The notes beneath the pieces were generated by a model. That model was not told the DNA's origin. It was given only the letters and a program-made list of their open reading frames with translations, and ran no database searches. The position numbers were made by a program, and so were the translations under genes. Positions 35,979-47,968 of a stretch of 64,000 nt of DNA are shown in pieces. The DNA comes from Ooceraea biroi (Eukaryota; Arthropoda; Insecta; Hymenoptera; Formicidae), in NCBI RefSeq assembly GCF_003672135.1, contig NC_039509.1, forward strand, positions 12,534,663 to 12,598,662, in the 5' to 3' direction. The first letter of the stretch is position 1. Every line of letters starts with the position of its first letter.

Positions 35979-36067
35979 TAAAATGCCTGCAGCGCCAACC
36001 GGTGCTTGATAAAACAAAGTATAACTCCTGGAAAGTTTACTGGATGGATGGGCACACTGGCAGGAAG
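35979..36067 (+). repeat. diverged ~90-bp direct repeat, copy 1
   Basis: Aligns with 36646-36738. Shared blocks include taaaa.gcc, aaacaaa.t..aactcc..gaaagtt, atggat and gg.aagg. About 55-60% identical with short gaps, same orientation. Confidence 0.5.
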
Positions 36068-36645
36068 GCCACCAAGTTTACGAGAGCACAGCAACATTGC
36101 ATGGACCGATACCTTGTATAATATTTTCATTTGCCTCGATATATAGAACAACATCGCGTACAATAATAAATACTAAACGATGAAAATATCCGGAAAAAAG
36201 AAAATTTGTCCTAAACAGGCTATTGGATGCAGATATTGATTTCCAATATGTTACTCCATTGCAAAACTGAAATAAAAATCGTAAAATTCGAGACGGTATA
36301 ATATTATATATAGCGACCTAGATATAGTAACTAATTTATTGAATAATACCATTTTCATACATGCATAGTAATCGGTTTTGAAGAATATCTGCTGCCTCTA
36401 ACTACAAAAGCGAGATTTAAATTTATCAAATCAGTGTGTATGTATGTGTGTGTAAAAGTTTAACTGCTTGTAATCAATTTATATATATAAACATATGCAT
36501 ACATGTATCTGTTCGCGCGGTATATCTGCTACTTGAAAATTTTAATTTCTGAAAGTTATGATATCCTATACGCAAGCTTGCGTTAAAGGATATAATAGGC
36601 GAACGCGCTATGTTCGAGTAATTTTCGTAATACCTTTACAACAAC

Positions 36646-36738
36646 GTAAAACGCCCGGGGAGTATGCTGGAACATCGTGCGCCGAAACAAAATGCAACTC
36701 CACGAAAGTTGAATAGATGGATAACCGAACGGGAAGAG
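36646..36738 (+). repeat. diverged ~90-bp direct repeat, copy 2
   Basis: Partner of 35979-36067, offset 667 bp. On the minus strand both copies fall in short open frames with a loosely similar pattern (P..P......ILxF....AFY), so a duplicated exon cannot be excluded, though no splice signals frame them. Confidence 0.5.
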
Positions 36739-37342
36739 GCGCAATGATTTACTTCGCAACATTTTTCGCTCGGTAACCACCACCATTATTAATATTCCAA
36801 TCATCGTTCATTAACTAATTGCAATTATTTCAACATCATAATTAAAATAGGAAATTATTTCGGAGATAAAAAACATTTTTATCAAAAAATATTTTCATAA
36901 CGCAGACATCTTTTTATAAATTAAAAAAAGCACAATGAGTCTGTTATACAAAAATAATTAAAAATACTATTTCTCATAACATAAATATATACATAACACT
37001 CTTAGTTATAGATTTATGAAATAATATTAGAAATTTGAGCATTTCTGTTTTGCAAAGAAGATCGAGGAAGATATCACACAAATTTCCGTTTCGTGTCAAC
37101 TTCGGAGAACGTCGAAGAACTTCGAATGTTCGAGCGTTATCGATTTCAATATTCGAGCTAGATTCCAACACTAGTGAGAGAAGGTCTCTCACTAATCTGT
37201 GCACTCCGAAATTAATTAGCAGAGTTTTGATAAAACAACCAAAACGGCTAGAAGTTCTGCCTTGTCGCGCTTAAAGCAACTTTACGAGATGTAGTCGGCA
37301 GTTTTCGTCTCATTACTGCGTTCACCACCGTTTTTAATTCAG

Positions 37343-37431
37343 GTTATCCGTACCCGAGTTGTGCGCGAGCGAATACACCGAGAAGAGCTTCTGAAACTCA
37401 AGTATCGTTGACGTTTACAACCGAGGCTGCG
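37343..37431 (+). CDS. candidate 89-nt internal coding exon (best in window)
   Basis: The acceptor caccaccgtttttaattcag (ending 37342) is strong and the donor GCG/gtaagaacg follows 37431. After two leading bases one frame is open for all 29 codons, starting YPYPSCARANTPRRASETQ and ending FTTEAA. The other two frames carry stops. Serine/threonine/proline-rich, no domain. The exon lies in a locally CpG-rich patch. The gene would run left to right, but no neighbouring exon could be tied to it by phase. Confidence 0.33.
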
Positions 37432-39087
37432 GTAAGAACGAAATATTCTCAAATAGACCACGATATATTGCACGTACGGCGATCTTTCTCGCGAGATTCG
37501 CGCGTTATCCTGATCTCAAGAAACAATTTAGGAACGTCGTAAATAATGTGCTTTATATGTGAATAATGTGTAGAATACACGCAAGAAAAAGAGTATATTG
37601 AAAAATGATGTTTTCAGAGATTATATAATATTCATAAAATAAATTACAAAGAATTAATAAAATAAAAAATCTTAGTTTATGTACAAATATATGTTATTTT
37701 CATTTAATTGTGTCTCTGAAATTAAAACAGAGAAGTCATTTGTATTCTTATACGTATACCATGTACAATATCATAAATCACACAGAATACAATGTTATAG
37801 ACCCATTGCGATGAATAATTCTGATTTTCCTACATGAGTTTCGTAAATAGTATCACATCAACATAAATTTATTCAAACAGCGAGATAGAGGATGGAAATC
37901 TTCCTGTAGGCATGAAATCAGGTCGCATTGCAGATCCGGAATTGATCCTAGCGTGTCCAATATTACCGCGCATGTCGTTGTTTTGACAAGAAACAGTGGC
38001 GAACTTGGAGTCTCGTCGTCACACTGCATCTCATGCCAGGGCATAAAATGCTCGACATCCGCCGACGGGTGCATGCATATGTGTGTAATAGCGCCGAATA
38101 CGCGAGATGCACACACTCGCGCGCGTGACGTCACGGAAAACAGGGAAAATAGGTGCGTTGTTCGAGGGGGCGAGCACGCTCGTAAAATTGGTATAAAGAT
38201 GCCGCGCGACGGCGACGTGTGTTGTAATCCGACACGCGGGGGTAGCCGTTTGCTTCTGGCCCGGGCGAGAGGAGTTGCAGCACCCGAGGATTTGCATAAC
38301 GTTGCGCTAACCACCGCGAAATTATCCCATGGGCGTACGTCGCGGGCGTGTTCCTTGGTCTTTATAAATTTGCAAATAGCTCATTAGCCGCGCTTTTTCA
38401 CCGTCACCGATTTTTAACAACACGGGAAATTGTATTTTTACAGTGAGATTGAGCGCTATTGCTCTGCTCAAGGGAATCTCTTACAATTTGTTAACTCGTT
38501 ATAGAACGAGGTCCGAGTACTTTTCTCGATGCTGGCGCGAGGGAAAGGAGGCATCGCCTTTAATAAATTTCAATGCGGTTCTTTCTTGCGGCGCTTCGTG
38601 TATATTTATTAATTGGAGGATCGAGCATCATTGTTATCCTGGCTTTTGCGCGACTCGATGAATAGACAGGTGATGGATTAATGCTAAGCCGCAGACTCTG
38701 GTTGTTGCAGCCTTGTTGTGTGCAGGTCTTCGATATATGTAGCTGCCGTTCTCGGTGCTGTACCGGGACGGTTCTCCAATTAGGATAATTAATGACCGCG
38801 ATATTACGCATATCTGGACGAGCACGGCGATCGGTTTAATTCTCTGTCAACGGCGAATGAATTATCCGGAATAAATTAAGCTGATATTCATAATATACCT
38901 ATAATTACCATACGCTTTCGTGTTAACGTACCCAAACCTTTTCCTAATCGAAATATCAATCTAAAGTACACCTTTCATCCAAAACCGGTAACGTTACAGT
39001 TGTGACACGTTCTCCACTGCCTCTTTCTCGTTTAGGACCGTGTTACAATACACGTGTCGCTCAATGCGAGACTCGTTTTCTTCTCAG
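37432..39087. other. non-coding stretch
   Basis: 37540-37860 AT-rich. 37900-38400 is CpG-rich with a 153-codon minus-strand frame (37853-38314) and a 144-codon plus-strand frame (37953-38387) overlapping each other, neither recognisable. 38650-39000 mixed. No gene supported. Confidence 0.4.
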
Positions 39088-39252
39088 GTACCTAACTGCG
39101 ACGAAATTCGGCACTCCGGTGCAAACGGCACCGGCGAGACTGCAGCCGAGGCAACGCGGACGTGCCTTTCTTTTCTCGACCGCCGAGCACAGGGAGCGAA
39201 TTATCTCTGCCTCGTTTCCCACGTCGTACGCAGCTTTGTCGCACGGAGGTAG
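39088..39252 (+). CDS. candidate terminal exon
   Basis: A very strong acceptor (gcgagactcgttttcttctcag) ends at 39087. The frame starting there reads VPNCDEIRHSGANGTGETA and continues to a stop at 39250-39252 (54 codons). A second frame is open to 39280. AATAAA occurs near 39511, compatible with a terminal exon. GC-rich composition makes chance open frames likely, and the peptide is unrecognised. Confidence 0.22.
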   Translation, partial: VPNCDEIRHSGANGTGETAAEATRTCLSFLDRRAQGANYLCLVSHVVRSFVARR

Positions 39253-41542
39253 TCGAGGGTTCCCGCGAATTTCGGTATAAAAATAACGGGCGCGTGCCGC
39301 ATTATTTTACTTTGCGAGCGATCGTGCCGACGGAGGACGCATCGCGCATTATAATGCGTGCGGCCCCGACCTAGCAAATTGCAGCCGGGTAATATCTACG
39401 TCTGAACGTGACCGCGAAGTCCGATTCGTGTCCCTTCGCGAACCAGGTAATTATATCTGTTCGCTGCGAAAAATCTCTGATTGCGCGGTCGCTTCGCTAA
39501 TTAGCTCGGAAATAAAAGTCCGACAGTTGCGTTCCCGTCCGGCCTTTCCTCGCTCTTTCGCTCTATGTAGATTGATTCAGTTATCAAGTTTTTGTGGAAT
39601 GCTCCTACACGCTAATTTTAATTGGATTCTAGATGCCTGCAAAGATTTAAATATAGACAGGACAGAGCATTTCTTTGCGGTGGAGTATAAAGTTCCTACA
39701 TAGCTTGAGTGTTCTCAAATACGTGAATTTAGAAACAGTTTATTTCTTTGGATTAAAAGAAGATTAAGTTAAATAAAGAAATGTTATACTCGCTTATTAT
39801 CACATGAGGCAAAAGTAGTTATTGCGAAATAATGTGCAACATTATTTTTACATTGCGTTAGAATTTACTTAACGATTAGTAGATTGAAAAATTGGCCAAT
39901 AATTTCGCGTCGATTAAACGGAGCCCTTAAATAGAGTTCCCAGATAGACTCGAAATTATATTGAGTCGTCAGTAGTTCCGACAGCGGGTGGATTCGCTTC
40001 CCGCCATTTCAAGGCGAGCAACGTTTCGCTTTGATCTCGTGCGGCAAATTGACGAAATTCTCGGGAAGAAAGAGACATTTATTTTCAATCGCGCAATCAT
40101 CGCGGTTATGTTCTCTTCGTTACATAACATCGCTCGACGAAATTTATATCTCCTTCATAGATTAGAGATCCTGTTGCGGGCGATGCGCCATCCGAATTGC
40201 TCCAACACACGGTCGCAGTCGTCGCCAGTAACACAATGGCGATTTATTCGGGCGCCGATATCGCAGTACGATCGAGAGGCGGCCAAAAGGGATCAATGAA
40301 ACTACATAAAGTGTAACTCATCGACCATAAATGGCTAATAGAAATAGAGATCGACGGCATTGTGGGGCAGCCCGGGCGGGAACGCTGAAAAAGGTACAGA
40401 AATAGATATTGGTCTGATCATTCGCCGTTTCGAAGGAAATTGTCCCATCAGGAGATTGAAAAGGGGATCGGGAATAAAGCTCCTTCCATGTATCGGCTCG
40501 ACAATGATCGGAGCGGGATGCGATAAAGGGTAATATTTCCCGGCCGTAACAACAGGCCGAACTTCCCTTTTTTCTGAGACCCAGCCCTTCAACCCCCGGC
40601 CTTTTATCGGGCTAACGTTGTCTCAGGCAATGTTACTTTTTCATCAGAGCAACATCGCCTCTTGACGTGTTCAACACGGATTTCCCACCTATCTTCGCGA
40701 AAATTTGATTTTTTCGCATCGATCATTGATGATCGTCGCGACGTTTAACGCATAAAAATATTGCTACCAGTGTTACTAGTGGAATTAACATCCTTCAGTC
40801 TCGATGACATTAATAGCATGCCGTGCACTTCTCGCGAAGAATGGCTCGAGAATATTTACGCGACAATCGTTACATTAGATATAACATAATTAATATTTTT
40901 ACATTTATTCGGTCTTTTTTCTCGCACACTCTCTCTTTTTTTTCTCTTTTTTAATTCTTTGTGCTCCTACAAAGATTCTCGTGTTCCTTCTACTGTGTGA
41001 GAAAGATGAAAATCCGTTCCACGCATTTTGCTTCGCTCTATCGATCCAAGGACTGAACGCTGTAGTTATCTTTCACCCTCTCTTGCCCCGAGCTATAGCG
41101 TAATTAAACCAGAAATAAGGGGTCAGGCTCTGTCTTTAGCAGATCCAAACATTGACTTGAATGTACACCTATATTACAGCGAGTAATACCAATGATTGGG
41201 ATCATAGCCGCAGGAATTTCAAATCCGACCTTTCGAGGATCTCGTATTATATCGTGTTAAAAATGTGAAAAAGATTTCTCTGTGTCAAGATTTACGAATA
41301 AGCTCGCAAAAAACATCTTCCAACGTTTTTCAAGGAATGATCCGTTAATGCCATAGTTTGTGCAAACTTTAATTCTCATTTTACATACAATTTGTGGGGT
41401 ACAGCTTGTTGCAGAGAAAACTCTTAAATATATCCACGAAGATTGCACGTTAAATGAAAATTCCTATCTAATGTAACTGTAATTCCGCGGAATAGGACGT
41501 GTCTCGCTTCCCGCGCGAAAAGTTGATATCGCGGGCTCTTAC
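39253..41542. other. non-coding stretch
   Basis: CpG-containing to 39560, AT-rich at 39600-39960, mixed at 39960-40860, CT-rich near 40920-40960. Frames of 63-103 codons without recognisable content. No structured repeat found. Confidence 0.45.
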
Positions 41543-41580
41543 TCGCGCCGGCTCTTCGTAAAGCAAAGTCAAAGCGCGAG
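41543..41580 (-). other. candidate 38-nt microexon
   Basis: On the minus strand the acceptor (atctctccccctccccctgcag) is the strongest in the window and the donor (CGCGA/gtaagagcc) is good. Two frames are open (RALTLLYEEPAR or SRFDFALRRAGA). The exon is very short and sits in CpG-rich sequence. Confidence 0.22.
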
Positions 41581-43374
41581 CTGCAGGGGGAGGGGGAGAG
41601 ATCGTAATTAGAACGAGTCGCATTTGCCGTAGTTGTTCGTTATTTTTAGCGCAACGTGCGAAACCCCCGCGAATTTCCAGGCGCGCAAATTGCTTCCGGC
41701 GCGTTTCGTCTGTCAGAGCGAGGCCATTTGTCACCGCGCGGATTCTGGATGCGCGGCGAGCATAAGCTAGCCACCGCGCTAATAATGACGGCACAACGTC
41801 GGCTAACTACAAGCTCATCGCCGCGCGCATTCATGAAGCAATATACATGCATTTACTCGCTCGCCACACCACTCTGTCTGCACCCGGTCTCGCCGTTGTA
41901 CCGCGACGCGACAGCGAGCTGTCCTGGTTACTTCGCGCATGCACTCAGAACCGTTTATCCATTAAGGAACGTCCCTACGATCAATATTATCGCACAATAA
42001 TTGTACAATACCATCAGTAAATAATGCATGCAATATTATCGATTCAGCTCGAAGGGCTCTGCAAATACTATCGAGAGTTTACAATCAATCAAGCAAATAA
42101 AATAGAGAAAGGATTCTCATTCTTATTGAAAAGAAATGTTTAAAAGAATATTACATAATCGTATTTGAAATGTAAGCTACTTGCTTCCATTGCAGTTTAT
42201 AGCATTTTTTACCAAAGAGATGCTCCGTTTTATTCACGTTCCAGTTTCTGTTTTGATTAAATATTAATGTTACATAATGTCATGTGTGTGTCTTTTTAAC
42301 TAAACAACGTTACGGGCTACTATTTACTTAGAGAAAGGTTTGCTCAACGTTTAATCGAAATTTCGCTAAACTAAGTTAATGTGGTGTTAATTAAACCTTG
42401 TAGAAGCAAAATGCCGGAGGCCTACGAAGGTCATGAAATAGTCCTGCATGCAATCCGCTACATGCACTCCCTATACTAGCCCTTTATCCGGCCTCTAAAC
42501 CGAACAATGAACGTCACCGTGTCAACTTGGAATTAATACATTCAAATTAGCCATTGTTACCACACTAAGACCAAAGTAATAGCATTGCAAATAGTATCTC
42601 ACTCCATGCTCTACGCGTGGCTCTCAGCCTCTTTCCTGTTGGTGTTTCGCGAGTTGAAACGATCGGAACAACGCGAAACAGAGACGCTCTCGTTAAGAAA
42701 ACGCGCCATCATCTCGTAGCTGTTTTACGCGCTTGTATCGCTCCCAGCGTTTATGCGTATACGACAAGGAATTACAACGCATAATTACGAGCTGCAGAAT
42801 CTAAGCTTACGAAGTCTTCATGTACAGATGAAAAGATGCAACCTTTGCTCGCTATCCTCATTTTCTTTTGTCCCGATCTGGTAATTAACATGATAAATAG
42901 AAGGAACGAGAACATAGTAACATCTCGTTGGTAAAGAATCGAGGAAAGCTTTTATGAAAGATGCGTAAATACAGAAACCGGATTGACGGCGACAGATCGG
43001 AAGAAAGAGAGAAACGTAAAACGCGCGCGCTGAAAGAGATATTAAGTTCTCACGGATAAGAGCTGAACGGATACGTGAACTTTACTTTTGGAGACAGATC
43101 GTAATGAAAGGTGCTGGCAGAATAATTCCGTAGAACGCTGAAGATATCACTGCTTTGCTTGAGCAGGAATTCGTCGTAGTTTCACTCCGCAGTTGTCCCG
43201 GGTAAGTTGGTGAAACAAAAGGATGGATACGTATCTGCTAGAAGAGAAAGTCCAGAGTGGAGAGAAGTAGGAGCTTCCCAGCGCAACACGACACACTGTA
43301 AGAACGGGGATGGTTGGGGTGGTTCGTCGTGTCGTCGCAAAAGAAGCGCATCTGACAGACCAGGAGGAAAGAAA
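41581..43374. other. non-coding stretch
   Basis: 41640-42000 CpG-rich with overlapping frames on both strands (114 and 68 codons), no domain. 42000-42420 AT-rich. A 22-codon ATG frame at 42411-42479 has balanced composition but nothing else in its favour. A gagcag acceptor with a gtaagttgg donor encloses 35 nt at about 43166-43202. No gene supported. Confidence 0.4.
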
Positions 43375-43397
43375 GAGAGAGAGAGAGAGAGAGAGAG
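43375..43397. repeat. (GA)n microsatellite
   Basis: Uninterrupted GA run of 23 bp. A (CT)n run of 17 bp lies nearby at 43573-43589. Confidence 0.93.
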
Positions 43398-43660
43398 GTG
43401 GCTTGCGTGAATATGTCACTTGAATACCGCGTAATGTGTTCGCAAAATGCCGGAAATATAAGCGAACGCGCCTCCAATGCCCCCCGGGAACTGTCGTTTA
43501 CATAAATAGCTTGCATTTGCTCGTTGGATTCCGCGTGCGGATGCCTTGTGTGCATGCAGCTCTTCCTTTCCTTCTCTCTCTCTCTCTCTACACCCTCTTC
43601 ATCTACCTGGTGTGTACGTGTCTCAATATTTGACGGCAGAGTTTCCGAGCATTTGCTTAC

Positions 43661-43915
43661 CAAATGCGACCAGGCGTCTCGCATGCTCAAGATCCCCGTG
43701 TGGTCTACGTGCTGTGCAATGGGCATGATGCCTCCCGGACATGGACCCGCGAAGCGATCGTCCGCAGCCGACGATGCTGTTTCGTTCACCGTGAATGCAT
43801 TCGAAAATATTTTCCATTCGGTTTTCGCCGGCGTTTCCGCCGAGGAATACGTTGTTTCTTTGCGCTGGTAATAATGTGAAAATAATAGTCCTTTTAAAGC
43901 AAGATCGGTTATCAT
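43661..43915 (-). other. open stretch with weak amidase-like motif
   Basis: Part of a 225-codon minus-strand frame (43238-43915) that further on reads through both microsatellites. Just before a good donor (CATTTG/gtaagc at 43660/43661) it reads GGIMPIAQHVDHTGILSMRD. The spacing of MPIA, DH.G and RDA recalls the region after the serine motif of amidase-signature enzymes. The expected upstream glycine/serine-rich catalytic segment is not seen and the loop is two residues short. It could be a decayed fragment, an exon, or chance. Confidence 0.13.
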
Positions 43916-46900
43916 TCTTCAGGAAATTGTATCTCTACGATAAGCAAATACATACACATGCAATCGTTATTACATTCAATAAAAGCAAACGATTATTGTA
44001 GCGAGATGCTCGAAATCTAATATAGCTCGATATCATAGAAATATTTATGATATCGTTTTGGCAATAAACATTTTGATTTTAGATACTTTAAAAAGGAAAA
44101 AGAAATTTCCTTTTTTATTGAGAGATTATTGAAATTATTAAGAATTGCATCTTTCGTAATTTGAAAATAAATAAAACAGAAGCTGTATATATCGTATATG
44201 TGTGTACAAGTTTACGTTATTCTTAAAAGTTTTATTTATTATATGGTATACGATTACGATAGATCGTATCTTATGCTATATTTAAGTATTGGTACCGATT
44301 GCACAATGTTGGTGAAAGCCCCCGTGCTATAAATGTCAATTACCTCGTTTCTTACTCTATAAACTTCGGACTTTGGAGTTCGCCGAGGCGCCGCGATGCT
44401 TTAACGCGCGAAAGCTACTTTTGACACACTTTGCCGGAATATTCGTACCTTACCCCTCTTGTTGTCGGTTCAGTCGAATTGCGGAATACCCGGAAATTTG
44501 AAGGATAAAATACATAGAACTTCTTTCGTGGTGGAGGCTGCATCAAAGTTTCACTGACTTTAAGAACGTGAGCGGGGCCAATGTCTGCACATTACCATAA
44601 GTAATAAGTAATGAGAGTAAAGTCTCGCGAAAATGCTTCTCCTCGCTGTTGCAATCTTTTTTGCCGAGGATATGCTAGAACACGCGCAAGCAAGTTTTCT
44701 CGCGTGAATTTTAGAGACGGGGAAGCACATGTATCAAACTTGTTCACAATGACAAAATAATATAATCGAAGTATCTCCTTGTGACACAGTTGCTGAAATA
44801 TTTTATCCAATGCATTTCTTCGACGACTTATCTCGTTAGGTAAAATCTAACTTAAATTAAAGAAGTCTTAAATCCTACCTTCCTCCCCCCCCCATTTCTC
44901 TCTTCTTTGCAATTAAGATTAAGCTCTTTCTAACACCCGGACAATTAACTCTTAATTAGCCTCGGTTTAAATATTCGCGGAAAGAGACGTTCTTCGCCAA
45001 AGTGGAGGAAGATAGCGGCCTTCGTGTTTGCTCATTTTTCTCTGTACATTTCGTAAGGATTAGAGGTCAGTGACAGCCCAGTTACGATCGGGTCGACGGT
45101 CAGCATCATAGATACTTGATAAGAACGCAGGATGCTCGAGCGAACGCGGAAGAAGCTGACTGCTTCTCGCCGGGGTTTAGAGGTAGCGAAGAAGGTCAGC
45201 GACATCAGCGGTACTGCGACCCCGCTCGATCCCTCCTGCGTGTCTTGCTGACCGTGGCTGGCACCTCTCGGTCATGGAGAGAAAGAGAGACTGGTCTCTT
45301 CATCTTCACACGGCACGTCCTTAGCCGATGAGTTTCCATTTCCTTAACTACTCATTGCCGCACGCCGGAGGATACTCGTGCGAGTGCGCGAGCGCATCGC
45401 AAAGTGGCATATTGGATGGAAGGAGGAATCCCGTATTCGTTCTTTTTTCTCTTCCTTCGGCGCGCGCGACGGGTATCCCGCTTGATTGAAAAATCTAATT
45501 CGATTCGTGGCGGGAGGAAGAAGCCCTTCAGTATGCACAGAGTATGCGGAAGCAAGACGATTACAGCCGTATTATCCACCGACCGAATCGCTCGAATTAA
45601 CTTTGTTAATTCTGTCTTCTGATGAACGTGATCAATGATTCTACACACATCTGCTTTCTCCTTCATTCCTTCTCTCTTTCTCTCGCATCTCTTTTCAAAT
45701 TATTCCGCAGGATTGGAGACCGGGATTGATACTTGCAATTTTTAACTGACGGGTCTATGAGGCGAATTTTGTGTCAAATATTGTCGGGCTTCGAAGTCTC
45801 TGTTGCGTTAAGTAAATTCGATATTATTGATTTTTTTCAATCATATTTCAGACCGCTCTAATTCGCGAATTGAAGTCTAAATATACTATGTATATCTTTT
45901 TTCATGTGTCGATCAATATATACCTCGCGCTATTGATTGAGATACATTTTCATATCCGAGCGAAGGATTCAATATTTATTTAAAATCCAATCTTCTCTCC
46001 GGAGGCTTGTAAAACGTGATCGCTCAAGGGAGGGAGCCGCGAAACGAAATTATTTAACCTCATGTGAGAGATCAAAAGGTTACGTGCTCCCTTGATATAT
46101 TTACGTCGACTGCCGACAAAGCGCATTTCATTCGCAGGATTTTCTTTTCGTGGCCGGCGTTTGTAGGCTTTAGCCACACATTCAAACCGTTTACCGGAGA
46201 GTGTACGTTATGACTGTCCCCGAAGTAGTAATGGCTGAGCCGGACACAACGTCGTTTGCAAACGCACAGCTTTGAAACTGCTACGGCCACGGTTCTATGA
46301 AATTAGGGATGTCCACAGCATCCTTCCAGGTCGCGAAACGATGACACGGCTGTCTTACTCCACGCTATATTACCCGTTTTATTGCGCTCACCCTCGTAAT
46401 CTTTGAACCACGCAGCATATTCTTTGAAGCAACGGAAGATCCTTTTAGCGGGGGATGCTTACTGTATAAATTCGCGCCTTGGATTAAATCATCGTTTCTC
46501 TATTCCCTTAAACGAATTTTCGTATATTTCAAAAAGATACATATATCATTTTAGGATATATTGACGTAGAGACAACGAAGATAAATCAAACAAACCGTGA
46601 ATATTCCAGAAAAATATAATGTTACAGAGAGACGAAAGTTTTCAAATTTTTATATTTTACACAGTTACGGTATCGTCTATATTTTTGCTGTATAACGATA
46701 CCAATTTAATACACACATTTCGTTTTGTCGATATTAAGATTATGTATTTTAAACTGCGACATTTTCTCAGCACGATTACCGACGTCCCGCGTAGCTCGGT
46801 ATAATCAAACGCGTGTATTTTCACTCGAAACATGCGAGCATGTGCGACTACAATCGCACTATGGAGCGGGAACGGAAATGTAACTAAACAAACGCACGCT

Positions 46901-47241
46901 CTGGGATCGCGTTAAGTGTTTGCACGGGTAGTTGGGCTGTATTATACCGCAGTTGGGACAGCACGATGTACACGTACTAACGTGAATTCTAGCCGCGAGA
47001 CAAATACTCGCGCAATAATGACATTGGTGTTTTTATGATGCGGCCGGAACGATATTAAGCCTTCACGCATTTTGAAATATGCAACATCTCTATTTTGAAT
47101 ATCAAATGACGGCGAAATTACAGAATGCATAATTGCTATTAAATGGGACTTTAAATTGACATGATCTATATGAAATACAAAAACAGGTATAATGATACGC
47201 TTTTTAAATATTAACTTTCAACAACTGCATTGCTATTGAGT
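43916..47241. other. non-coding stretch
   Basis: 44000-44330 AT-rich. 44390-44830 mixed. A C-run (cctcccccccccc-like) at 44880-44893. 45110-45540 CpG-rich with frames of 64-104 codons, no domain. 45770-45980 AT-rich. 46000-47130 mixed with frames of 61-72 codons. No gene supported. Confidence 0.45.
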
Positions 47242-47245
47242 TTAA

Positions 47246-47964
47246 GGGGGGAATCTGGTTTAGGAGCCCGAAAAATGCATAATTTTTAGGAATTTTTTAA
47301 AGTAGGTAAAATAAAAGCAATTACTCCCACACTTTTAGAATATATTATTGTATATTTAAACTACAAAACTTAATTGTTTGGATTAAAAATATAGCCGTTA
47401 AGCTGATGAAACAGGAAGATGCTTGTAACGCCTCGCCGCTGCAGTTGGTTCATTGTGTACATTCTGGAGAGCGTAAATCTTGTGTGAAACAAACGATTCA
47501 AAGTTTTTTATTAATTTTACATAATTACCTTCAAAGTGAACCTAAAAAACCAAAAACATAACGAAAATTGAGAAATTGACACGATTCTGGAAAAACAATT
47601 TCTTTTTTCACGAAAAAAAATTTCGTTTTTTAGTGCAAAAAACTAGTCTAATTTAATTTTTTTTACTCTGTTTTAAATTCACTTGGTAAAGAAATAAATA
47701 ACGAACAAAATGAGCTGAGATAGAACTCGATCGGTTAATTAGATTTTTCTCTATCGTGTACACAAGTTTAGAAAATACGGTTTTGAGAAAACATCATTTA
47801 AAGGTTTTGCAACTGAAAAGTATAAGTTTTTGATAACTTACAGCAGTCGTAGGTTAATCAGCAATTCCTGCTCCATACAGGAGACCTTCAACTTCCTCAT
47901 AACATTCATTTTGTACCATTTGACTGGCCTCGATTTTTTGGACCCGGTAAACCAGATTCCTCCC
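47246..47964. mobile_element. 719-bp TTAA-flanked MITE with short terminal inverted repeats
   Basis: The left tip ggggggaatctggtttagga and the reverse complement of the right tip (gggaggaatctggttta) form imperfect repeats of about 17 bp. TTAA stands at both junctions (47242-47245 and 47965-47968). The interior is AT-rich, non-coding and not palindromic overall. The tip resembles that of the element at 28230 (ggggggagcctgcttta), so both may be moved by one piggyBac-like transposase (inference). Confidence 0.78.
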
Positions 47965-47968
47965 TTAA

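Larger units (their letters stand above)
34504..37342. other. non-coding stretch
   Basis: 34560-34860 AT-rich. 34870-35480 CpG-rich with frames of 70 and 119 codons, no domain. 36170-36540 and 36790-37020 AT-rich with GT-rich words near 36440. A 9-bp-stem hairpin (tagtgagag / ctctcacta) lies near 37172-37195. The diverged repeat pair at 35979 and 36646 lies here. Confidence 0.45.

Noticed and set aside
43238..43660. C-terminal part of the 225-codon minus-strand frame
   Set aside because: It reads through two CT/GA microsatellites (EREREKER and SLSLSLSL), the signature of a simple-repeat artefact.
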